DNA of 64,000 nt from CAVQND01 sp964653485 (GTDB lineage Bacteria > Verrucomicrobiota > Verrucomicrobiia > Limisphaerales > UBA8199): contig CAZZFF010000007.1 in assembly GCA_964653485.1 (NCBI GenBank), positions 29,965 to 93,964 on the forward strand, written 5' to 3'. Below, one piece after another: positions 16,963-24,051 of this stretch (position 1 is the first letter of the stretch; every line of letters begins with the position of its first letter). Under the pieces are notes generated by a model. It was not told the origin of the DNA. It saw only the letters and a program-made list of their open reading frames with translations, and searched no databases. The position numbers and the translations under genes are program-made.

Positions 16963-18200
16963 AGGGTGGGTCCTCCGAAGCGGCTGGAAAGAAAAGCGCC
17001 GAACGCTCCCGGAACCAGAGCGGGGTCGCGCTCCGCTTGTGGCCGCGCTCCAAAGCGGCGGAGGTAGAGCAGCCATTGCAGCGTCCCGAGCCCCAGGCAA
17101 AGGGCGCCGCCGAGCACGTGGGCCGTGGCGATGTCGGCGGCTTTGTTCGACCAGATCGTTGTTGCTCCAAGGATCGCTTGCGCCAGGACCAACCCCAACC
17201 AAACCAACGCGAGCTTGCTTAAGGCGGACCTTGCGCCGAGACGGCGCGACGCCCACCACGCGCAGGCCGCAACGGCGGCCAGGATAAGGACTGCCAGTAT
17301 GCGATGCGCCATTTGGAGGCCGATCTGAAATGACGTGATCGGGTTCAAGGCCACCGTCTCAAGCCGTTGCTGGTTGTAGAGAGTCACCGACGCGGGGTCC
17401 ATAGCCGGCCAGAGCTTGCCGTAGGCGAGCGGAAAATCTGGAATGGCCAGCCCGGCGTGCTGATGGCGCATGCAGGCGCCCAGGACTAGTTGGACCAGGA
17501 TGAGGAGGGTCGCGCCTCCGACCAGAAGCGGCAGGCGCCGAGCGCGTCCGGGAATCTGTTCCCGCCTGGCCGCCGCTTCTTGCCACCAGCCGCTCGTGAA
17601 CAGGGCCAGGGCGCACACCAGGACGAAAAAGACCTGAGCCAGCGTCGCGTGAAAGATGCCGATCTCGTCCCGCAAAAGCACAACCCGCAAACCGCCAAGC
17701 ACCCCTTGAAGAACCACGGCCAGAAAGGCCGCCAGCCCCAGCCGCCGCAGCCACCGGGGGCTCGGCTCACATCGGGGCCAGGCGAAGCTCGAGGCGAATA
17801 GCGCGGCGCCTGTCAGCCCCGGCGCCAGCGCGTCGCTCCATCGGCTCGGCCACGCGGCGAGCGCGCCCAGCGCCCCCGCTGCCAGGACCAGGCCAAGCCT
17901 CCGCATCCATGGCCGCGCCTTCGTCCCATAGAGCCATAAAGTCAGGATGACCGTCAGCAAGCCGACCAAAGAGGCAAACAGACGATGCGTGTGCTCGTAA
18001 AAAACCCCGCCCACCCATTGCGAGAACGGGAAGAAAAACATGTTGTATCCGTACGTGTTAGGCCAGTCCGGAACGGCCATGCCGGCCCCGTGGCTGGTCA
18101 CCAGGCCGCCCGCCCCCAGCAATCCGAGGGTGGCCAGGGCGGTGGCCAGGGCAAAGGCCGAGAGACGAGGGTTGGAACGGGGGGTCAGTCCAGGCGGCAT
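16959..18200 (-). CDS. ctaA: Heme A synthase (COX15/CtaA family)
   Basis: 413 residues with eight predicted helices in two four-helix halves. Conserved His and nearby blocks are visible: GGLVTSHGAGMAVPDWPNTY, VFYEHTHRLFASLVGLLTV, EIGIFHATLAQVFF and QMAHRILAVLILAA, plus IATAHVLGGALCLG at the end. It oxidises heme O to heme A. GAGMAVPDWP is the C-terminal-half-like signature seen in mitochondrial-type and verrucomicrobial enzymes. It leads the gene block ctaA-ctaB-ctaD, consistent with a dedicated heme A supply for the oxidase. Confidence 0.92.
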   Translation of the reverse strand: MPPGLTPRSNPRLSAFALATALATLGLLGAGGLVTSHGAGMAVPDWPNTYGYNMFFFPFSQWVGGVFYEHTHRLFASLVGLLTVILTLWLYGTKARPWMRRLGLVLAAGALGALAAWPSRWSDALAPGLTGAALFASSFAWPRCEPSPRWLRRLGLAAFLAVVLQGVLGGLRVVLLRDEIGIFHATLAQVFFVLVCALALFTSGWWQEAAARREQIPGRARRLPLLVGGATLLILVQLVLGACMRHQHAGLAIPDFPLAYGKLWPAMDPASVTLYNQQRLETVALNPITSFQIGLQMAHRILAVLILAAVAACAWWASRRLGARSALSKLALVWLGLVLAQAILGATTIWSNKAADIATAHVLGGALCLGLGTLQWLLYLRRFGARPQAERDPALVPGAFGAFLSSRFGGPTL

Positions 18201-18370
18201 GAGGGCGAAAGGGTCGAAGGTCGAACGTCGGAGGTGGAAAGCCCGGAGGCAGGGGAGAGGGCGGCGGGCGAACAGGCGGGCGAGTTGAGAGCCAGTCTCA
18301 ATATTGACGCGCGGTCATTGGTTTCTTCGATTCTCATTAGGTGTTTCTCGGTGGCAACCGGGTTGGCGGG

Positions 18371-19093
18371 CTACTTGGCTTCGAGGGTGAAATCAACCTT
18401 CGCGGGCCCGCCCTCTTTGACTTCAACGTCCCGGGTCAGGATGCCCGCCTTCCGATGGGCCGCTTGGAGCGTATACTTGCCGGGCGGGACGCCGGGGATT
18501 TTGAACGTGCCATCCTTGGCGGACACGGCGAAGTAGGGATGGTCGAACACGCTGACCCATGCGAACATCCAGGCGTGGACGTCGCATTTGATCTTCATGA
18601 ACATCTCCGGCTTGGGAAAGGAGAACGTGAGATCGGCGTTGCCGGGCGCTTGCGCCTCATTTCTCGGCGGGTTGCCCGAGTCGGTGGCGGGTTGGACATC
18701 GACATTGTGCAACACGGGGTCCGAGTTCTTCACCAGGAGCTTTTGGCCCGTCTGGAGGGCAATAATCTGCGGCACGTAGAGGCAGTTTTTCTGGTCCAGC
18801 AGCGCGGGTTTCGCCGAGGTGCCCGTGGACTTGCCTTTGATGCCTTGCACGGAAACCACCACGTCCGCCAGTTCTCTATTGGGACCTACGACATAAAAAC
18901 GAGTTGTCGGGGTGTCTTGCGAGAGATTCCGGCAGTTGACGTCGTCCTTGTAGGGTGTGATTAATTTCTCCTTGGGGGGGGCGCCTTTGAGAGTAATGGT
19001 CCCGGTGATGTCTCCTGCCGGCGCCCACTGAATGCCAAGACCCAATCCCGCGGCTGCCAATAAAATGGTAGTCTTTCTCATAGAGTCTATCAT
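18371..19093 (-). CDS. Secreted cupredoxin/carboxypeptidase-regulatory-like protein
   Basis: Signal peptide MRKTTILLAAAGLGLGIQWAPAG (ATG at 19081; an ATG at 19093 adds four residues). The central part holds LLVKNSDPVLHNVDVQPA and, further on, MKIKCDVHAWMFAW, giving H...C-x2-H-x3-M-type spacing close to a plastocyanin-like type 1 copper site. The end, GTFKIPGVPPGKYTLQAAHR, is the carboxypeptidase regulatory-like fold. Such proteins often accompany bacterial oxidase or electron transfer operons. It lies 170 bases upstream of ctaA on the same strand. A periplasmic electron carrier or copper protein is the best guess; spectroscopic function is unproven. Confidence 0.7.
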   Translation of the reverse strand: MIDSMRKTTILLAAAGLGLGIQWAPAGDITGTITLKGAPPKEKLITPYKDDVNCRNLSQDTPTTRFYVVGPNRELADVVVSVQGIKGKSTGTSAKPALLDQKNCLYVPQIIALQTGQKLLVKNSDPVLHNVDVQPATDSGNPPRNEAQAPGNADLTFSFPKPEMFMKIKCDVHAWMFAWVSVFDHPYFAVSAKDGTFKIPGVPPGKYTLQAAHRKAGILTRDVEVKEGGPAKVDFTLEAK

Positions 19094-19239
19094 CCGATTT
19101 CAAGAATAAAGGACACTAGCACTCGATTTCGCGGGGTGCAAGCAGTTTGAAGTTGCGCTAAGTGTGTGAATTAGTTGCGGTTCTTGTGCCTCGCCAAAGC
19201 ACGCACCTTATAGGGGTCCAGCGCACCACGAATTGGATG

Positions 19240-20535
19240 TCAACGGGTGCGGTCAGCGCCGTTTGCCTTGCGAAACAGTTCCAACTGGTCTTCCGGAATC
19301 TTGCGGGCTTCGTCCAGGTCGGGGGTCAGTTGGCTGAGACGCAGCAATTCGCCGGCGGTGAAGAGGTTATCTCGGATCGCGCTTCGGCCGGCGGCATCGG
19401 CGCGGCCAATGAGGGTCTCGCCATTTCTGTTGCTGACTGCCAAGATGTTCTCGTCGGAGATGGACTTGTCATCCAACAAATCCGGGCTGTGGCTGGTCAC
19501 CACAACCTGGGTGTTGCGGGCGGCGGTGGCCAGACCGTCGCGCAGCACACCGGCGGCTCCAGGATGCAAGGCGAGCTCGGGTTCCTCGATGCCGACCAGG
19601 GGCACCTTCTTGCGGGTGCCGCTGTTGGAGGATTGGAGGAGAGCGGTGAGGACGCCCAGGGCGCGCAAGGTTCCGTCAGACATATTCTCGGCCAGGAACC
19701 GCCAGGGGGCCTCACCTTCACCGACCTTCTGGCGGAACTCCAAGGTCTCCTTCTTGCCGATGTGCTTGGCCGAGACGTCCACGACGCCGGGCACCACTCT
19801 GGAGAGCAATTCCACGAGCCTTGCCTTTGCAGGAGGACTTTCCACGCTGATGAGGTTCAGGACGCTGGCGAGGTTGCTGCCGTCGCGCAGAAGGACTTCG
19901 CCGGTATCCGGCGGCTGCAAGTCCCGGATTGCGTCAGGGTTGAGATTGTAAAAGCCCATGCGCGTCAGAGATTGAAAGAGGGGGCGGAATTCGGGCAGGC
20001 TGGAAGCGGCCACCAGAAAGAGCCGGTCATCAGCGGCGGGGGGGAGCGGTTTGGGATTGGAATCATCGAGCCGGCCCGAATTGACGACGTAGAACTTGTC
20101 CTGCTGAAGTGCTCCCTGGGCGAAGACGTGGCACTCTTCCCTTTGGACCTCGAAGCCGCCCTTGGGTTTGGCGCCGACCCGAAAGGCATAGTGACCGAAG
20201 GTCGCGTCCGGCAATGCAAACTCCAGACGGATTCCGAAGTGAGTCGGATGGCCGGAGGACCGCCGCCGGACCTCGTTGATGCCGCCTCGCTCGCGCAGGC
20301 CGTGGTCCAGCGAACTATTGAGCGACTCGCTGACGAGGCGGAGCGCATCGAGAAAGTTGCTCTTGCCGGAACCGTTTGGGCCGACCAGGAAGATCAGCGA
20401 CCGCAATTCAACCGAGCAGGAGGCGATGCTCTTGTAGTTCTTGAGCACAACGCGGGTTATGAGCACCGGTCCATTCACTGCTGGCGTTATAGCACTCACG
20501 GGCGCCGGCTTCCATGCCAAATTCTTGGGGGCCAT
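19240..20535 (-). CDS. AAA family ATPase (RecF/OLD-like, AAA_15/AAA_21 type)
   Basis: 431 residues. VLKNYKSIASCSVELRSL leads to Walker A GPNGSGKS (residues 52-59). ENMSDGTLRALGVLTALL is the signature helix, PLVGIEEPELALHPGA the Walker B with catalytic Glu, and VVVTSHSPDLLD the switch His. This is the ABC-type head of single-chain RecF/SbcC/OLD-like ATPases. There is no TOPRIM domain. No partner toxin gene (for example DUF4276 or DUF4435) is visible next to it, so it is either a housekeeping-type orphan or half of a lost defence pair. It lies six bases downstream of ribH, same strand. Confidence 0.8.
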   Translation of the reverse strand: MAPKNLAWKPAPVSAITPAVNGPVLITRVVLKNYKSIASCSVELRSLIFLVGPNGSGKSNFLDALRLVSESLNSSLDHGLRERGGINEVRRRSSGHPTHFGIRLEFALPDATFGHYAFRVGAKPKGGFEVQREECHVFAQGALQQDKFYVVNSGRLDDSNPKPLPPAADDRLFLVAASSLPEFRPLFQSLTRMGFYNLNPDAIRDLQPPDTGEVLLRDGSNLASVLNLISVESPPAKARLVELLSRVVPGVVDVSAKHIGKKETLEFRQKVGEGEAPWRFLAENMSDGTLRALGVLTALLQSSNSGTRKKVPLVGIEEPELALHPGAAGVLRDGLATAARNTQVVVTSHSPDLLDDKSISDENILAVSNRNGETLIGRADAAGRSAIRDNLFTAGELLRLSQLTPDLDEARKIPEDQLELFRKANGADRTR

Positions 20536-20541
20536 CCGCTG

Positions 20542-21063
20542 CTAGCGACCCCTCGCGCGTGGGAGTATGCGGGCCATGGCCAGGGCGGTCTGGGCGGCTT
20601 CGGCGCCGCGATTATGCGTCTTGCTCAGGCAACGGGCGCGGGCCTGGTCTTCATTCTCCAGGAGCAGGACTTCGTGGACGACGGGGACGAGGTATCGGAG
20701 TTGAATTTGCATCAGGGCCTGGGTGACGGCTTCGCCGATAAGGGCGGCGTGGTCGGTTTCGCCGCGCAGGATGACACCGAGGCAAACAATGGCGGACGGG
20801 GGTGAGTGACGCGCCAGGGGCGAGGCGCCGGGTCCGGCAGGGGAGGCCCCCGAGGCCTCGCTGGCCAGGCGGGCGGCCACGATCGGGATTTCATAAGCGC
20901 CGGGCACGCGGAGGACCTGGACTTGCCTTGCGCCGGCGCGCTTGAGCTCCGCCTTGGCCGCCCGAACCATGGCGTTGACGTAGCGGGCGTTGTAGAGGGA
21001 TGCCACGATGGCGAATGAGGCATCGCGGGCCTGAAAGGACTTGGGTTGGACTGGGGTGAGCAT
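20542..21063 (-). CDS. ribH: 6,7-dimethyl-8-ribityllumazine synthase
   Basis: 173 residues, slightly longer than the usual 155. The substrate loops are VPGAYEIP (53-60) and GVILRGETDH with the catalytic-type H105. Between them, residues about 70-90 (ASGASPAGPGASPLARHSPP) are an insertion rich in Ala, Ser and Pro that normal enzymes lack; it falls in a surface loop before strand IVCLGVILRGET. The enzyme condenses the RibB product with 5-amino-6-ribitylaminouracil in riboflavin synthesis. It follows ribBA with a five-base gap. Confidence 0.9.
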   Translation of the reverse strand: MLTPVQPKSFQARDASFAIVASLYNARYVNAMVRAAKAELKRAGARQVQVLRVPGAYEIPIVAARLASEASGASPAGPGASPLARHSPPSAIVCLGVILRGETDHAALIGEAVTQALMQIQLRYLVPVVHEVLLLENEDQARARCLSKTHNRGAEAAQTALAMARILPRARGR

Positions 21064-21068
21064 AGACC

Positions 21069-22274
21069 CTAAAGAAGGTGCCCGAGTTTGTCCCGCTTGG
21101 TTCGCAGGTAGCGGGCGTTATAGGGATTGGGCTTTATCCTTATGGGCACTTGCTCGACGATCTTGAGGCCGTAGCCTTCGAGGCCGACCACCTTGCGGGG
21201 GTTGTTGGTGAGCAGACGGATGTTTTTCAGGCCGAGGTCGGTCATGATTTGAGCGCCCAGGCCGTATTCCCGCAAGTCCATGTCGAAGCCGAGCTTCTGG
21301 TTGGCCTCCACCGTGTCGTAGCCCTGCTCCTGGAGCTTGTAGGCCTTTATTTTGGCGGCCAGCCCGATGCCGCGTCCTTCCTGGCGCATATAGACGATGA
21401 CGCCGCAGCCGGCGGCGGCGACCTGGCGCATGGCCTGCCGGAGCTGGGGACCGCAGTCGCAGCGGCGCGAGCCGAACACGTCGCCGGTGAGGCATTCGCT
21501 GTGGACGCGGACAAGCACATTTTTCTTCCCGGCGACCTTGCCGCAGACCAAGGCGAGGTGATGGAGCCCGTCGGTCTTGGATTGATACAGATAGAGATCG
21601 AAGTCGCCGTACTCGGTCGGGAGCTTGACCATCTCGATGCGCTCGACCAGCTTTTCGCGGGTGCGGCGGAAGTGGATGAGGTCGGAGATGGTGCAGATTT
21701 TGAGCCGATGCTTCCGGGCGAAGCGGATCAGCTCGGGCAGGCGGGCCATGGAGCCGTCGTCGCTCATGATTTCGCAGATGACGCCCACCGGCCGGCAACC
21801 GGCCAGATGGACCAGGTCGACGGCCGCCTCCGTGTGGCCGGCGCGTTGCAGGACGCCCCCGGGCCGGGCGCGAAGCGGGAACACGTGGCCCGGCTGGATG
21901 AGGTCCTCCGCGACAGCCCTCGGATCGGCCAGGACGCGGAGCGTCTTGGCGCGGTCGGCGGCGCTGATGCCCGTCGTGATGCCTCGCGCGGCATCCACGC
22001 TCACCTGGAAGTCGGTCTTGAAGGTCTCGCGGTTGTCGTGGGTCATCCGCTCGATGCCAAACTGGCGGAGGCGGTCGGAGGTCGTAGGGGCGCAGATGAG
22101 GCCGCGTCCGAGCTTGACCATGAAATTGACCGCCTCCGGGGTGACGAATTGGGCGGCCATGATGAGGTCGCCCTCGTTCTCACGACCGGGGTCGTCCACG
22201 ACAATCACCATCTTGCCCTTCTGCAAGCAGGCGACGACAGACTGGATTGAATCGAACTGTTGGGCCATAAACAT
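21069..22274 (-). CDS. ribBA: Bifunctional 3,4-dihydroxy-2-butanone 4-phosphate synthase / GTP cyclohydrolase II
   Basis: 401 residues. The N-terminal RibB domain (1-200) carries DDPGRENEGDLIMAAQ, and TGISAADRAKTLR and RPGGVLQRAGHTEAAVDL for ribulose-5-phosphate binding. The C-terminal RibA domain has the zinc site ECLTGDVFGSRRCDCG, the YMRQEGRGIGL active-site loop and ends NPYNARYLRTKRDKLGHLL. Both domains look intact. With ribH downstream it forms a small riboflavin operon. No FMN riboswitch fits in the 61 bases upstream. Confidence 0.95.
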   Translation of the reverse strand: MFMAQQFDSIQSVVACLQKGKMVIVVDDPGRENEGDLIMAAQFVTPEAVNFMVKLGRGLICAPTTSDRLRQFGIERMTHDNRETFKTDFQVSVDAARGITTGISAADRAKTLRVLADPRAVAEDLIQPGHVFPLRARPGGVLQRAGHTEAAVDLVHLAGCRPVGVICEIMSDDGSMARLPELIRFARKHRLKICTISDLIHFRRTREKLVERIEMVKLPTEYGDFDLYLYQSKTDGLHHLALVCGKVAGKKNVLVRVHSECLTGDVFGSRRCDCGPQLRQAMRQVAAAGCGVIVYMRQEGRGIGLAAKIKAYKLQEQGYDTVEANQKLGFDMDLREYGLGAQIMTDLGLKNIRLLTNNPRKVVGLEGYGLKIVEQVPIRIKPNPYNARYLRTKRDKLGHLL

Positions 22275-22335
22275 ATAATCCGGCCAGTATCGTAGTGTCC
22301 CTGCTCCTGGATGGCGATATATTTGTCCGGGGCGG

Positions 22336-23616
22336 CTATCCGCGGAGGAATAACAGCCAGATGAGCAGGAGCATCGGCCCCATGCAGGGAAGGCTATACT
22401 TCAGAATGAACCCCAGGAACCCCGGCACGCGGATGTGCCGCTCTTCCGCGATGGCCTTGACCATGAAATTGGGACCGTTGCCGATGTAGGTGTTGGCCCC
22501 GAAGAAGACCGCTCCGAGGCTGATGGCCAGGAGATAGGCGCTCCTGTGGCTTTGGAGCAGGGCTTGCGCCGGGTTCGCGGCTTCGGGGGGGACAAACAGG
22601 CCGAAAGCAGCGTGGAGAAAGCTGAGGTAGGTCGGGGCGTTGTCCAGGAAACTGGACAGCGTGCCGCTGGCCCAGTAGAAGAGAGCCGGGGTGGGCTGGC
22701 CGAAGCGCCCCGCGTGTGTCTGGAGCCAATCCAGGGCGGGTATCATGGTCACGAAGATGCCGGCGAACAGGATGGCGACCTCCCGGAGCGGGTGAAAGTC
22801 GAAGTGGTTGGCCTTGTGGACGGTCTTTGCGGTTGTAAAGAACGAGGCCGCCGCGGCGGCGGCCATCACCGATTCACGCAGGCAGATCGGGCGGTTGATG
22901 AACACCCCGCCCAAAATGACCAGCAGCCAAAAGACGTTGCCAAGGCCCTCGAAGCTCCATCCGCTCGCCGGGGCGTCTTCTTTGAACCCCGCTTCGGACG
23001 TAGTCCGGCGGTAATTGAGAGTGTCGAGAGCGAAAAACAGGGCCAGGAGGAAGCCCACCGCCACGGCCCACATAGGCCAGCAGCGCCGCGCTACCCACCA
23101 GAAGGGAATCCCCTCCAGGTATCCAAGGAACAGCGGCGGGTCCCCGATCGGCGTCAGACACCCGCCCACGTTCGAGACAACGAAGATGAAAAACACGATA
23201 TGGTGTGCCGTGGCGCGGCCTCGGTTCATCTGTATCCAGGGCCGGATGAGGAGCATCGAGGCCCCCGTCGTGCCGAGGACGTTGGACAGAAGGGCGCCGA
23301 GAAGGAGGAACAGGGTGTTCGCCCCTGGCGTGGCTCTGGCTCCCAGGGTGAGGCGAATGCCGCCCGTGACAACGAAGAGCGAGCCGATCAGCACTATGAG
23401 GCTGAGATACTCTTGTCCGGTTTCCAAGAGGCGCTCCGAGGCGTGCAAAACCAGGAGGTAATAGCCCGCCGTGATGGCCGCCAGCCCGGCGGTGATTTTG
23501 GGATAATGCCTGGCCCACCCGGCGGGCCGAAGCAGGGGCGCAACCGCGATGACTCCCAGCAACAGCCCGAAAGGGAGGACCATCCACGGGTTCGGTTCTA
23601 TGGCTTGGCGGCCCAC
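22336..23616 (-). CDS. NhaD/ArsB-type sodium:proton antiporter-like membrane protein
   Basis: About 12 membrane helices. Family motifs include LLGALLSNVLGTTGASMLLIRP and VVSNVGGCLTPIGDPPLFLGYLEGIPF, where N-x-G-G-x-x-T-P-I-G-D-P-P is the NhaD-like hallmark, and NAPTYLSFLHAAFG and GANTYIGNGPNFMVKAIAEE in the second half. The start is taken at GTG 23616 (VGRQAIEPNPWMVLPFG); ATG 23583 also fits. The frame extends to 23739 but would then run antisense into the next gene. It precedes ribBA by 61 bases, perhaps co-transcribed. Likely Na+/H+ exchange; a citrate or anion transporter of the same superfamily is possible. Confidence 0.8.
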   Translation of the reverse strand: MGRQAIEPNPWMVLPFGLLLGVIAVAPLLRPAGWARHYPKITAGLAAITAGYYLLVLHASERLLETGQEYLSLIVLIGSLFVVTGGIRLTLGARATPGANTLFLLLGALLSNVLGTTGASMLLIRPWIQMNRGRATAHHIVFFIFVVSNVGGCLTPIGDPPLFLGYLEGIPFWWVARRCWPMWAVAVGFLLALFFALDTLNYRRTTSEAGFKEDAPASGWSFEGLGNVFWLLVILGGVFINRPICLRESVMAAAAAASFFTTAKTVHKANHFDFHPLREVAILFAGIFVTMIPALDWLQTHAGRFGQPTPALFYWASGTLSSFLDNAPTYLSFLHAAFGLFVPPEAANPAQALLQSHRSAYLLAISLGAVFFGANTYIGNGPNFMVKAIAEERHIRVPGFLGFILKYSLPCMGPMLLLIWLLFLRG

Positions 23617-23718
23617 CTGACCCAGACTACCGGCCCCCTCCCGAGCGTCAAATAGATTTGGACCGGAGGTCAACACCCCATTCCCCTGCGGGAGCCCTTG
23701 ATGGCAGATTGCCTCGCG

Positions 23719-23994
23719 ATGAAAGTGCTGCTGCGCCATTCGCGAAGCCGTCTTTACTACCTGGCCAATGATCGCTGGGTGGCCTTTCCCGCCAAGGCGC
23801 TCGATTTTGGAGATGTGGACTTGGCGATCGCAACGGCGATGCGCGAACGGCTGCCCGATATGGAGGTTGTTCTGAGCTTTGATTGTCCCCCCGGCGAATT
23901 GCGCCTGCCGGTCGCGGCAAAGGTTGCCTCCCCGGAAGCCGCGAGCGCCGTGTCGGAGAATACCCCACCCGTCGTTATCTGCCGCACAGAGTAG
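23719..23994 (+). CDS. Small conserved-looking hypothetical protein
   Basis: A 91-residue protein starting MKVLLRHSRSRLYYLANDRW (ATG 23719; ATG 23701 would add six residues). It has a compact alpha-beta pattern: WVAFPAKALDFGDVDLAIATA then MEVVLSFDCPPGELRLPV. No catalytic or DNA-binding motif. The sequence looks like a real small soluble protein rather than a shadow frame. It is divergent from the antiporter gene and convergent with the radical SAM fusion. Function unknown. Confidence 0.5.
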   Translation: MKVLLRHSRSRLYYLANDRWVAFPAKALDFGDVDLAIATAMRERLPDMEVVLSFDCPPGELRLPVAAKVASPEAASAVSENTPPVVICRTE

Positions 23995-23996
23995 GG

Positions 23997-24037
23997 CCCG
24001 CCCCCGCGATTCGCCGCGGAGCGCGTTCTGGGGCGGG
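23997..24037. terminator. Stem-loop between convergent genes
   Basis: CCCGCCCC at 23997-24004 pairs with GGGGCGGG at 24030-24037, enclosing a second short stem. It sits between the stop codons of the convergent genes ending at 23994 and 24052. There is no clear T-run on either strand, so it is a possible bidirectional terminator only. Confidence 0.4.
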
Positions 24038-24051
24038 TGTTGATGGTCCGG

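Noticed and set aside
16963..17259. N-terminal extension of heme O synthase
   Set aside because: It lies inside ctaA in another frame; the GTG at 16962 with a four-base overlap is the natural start.
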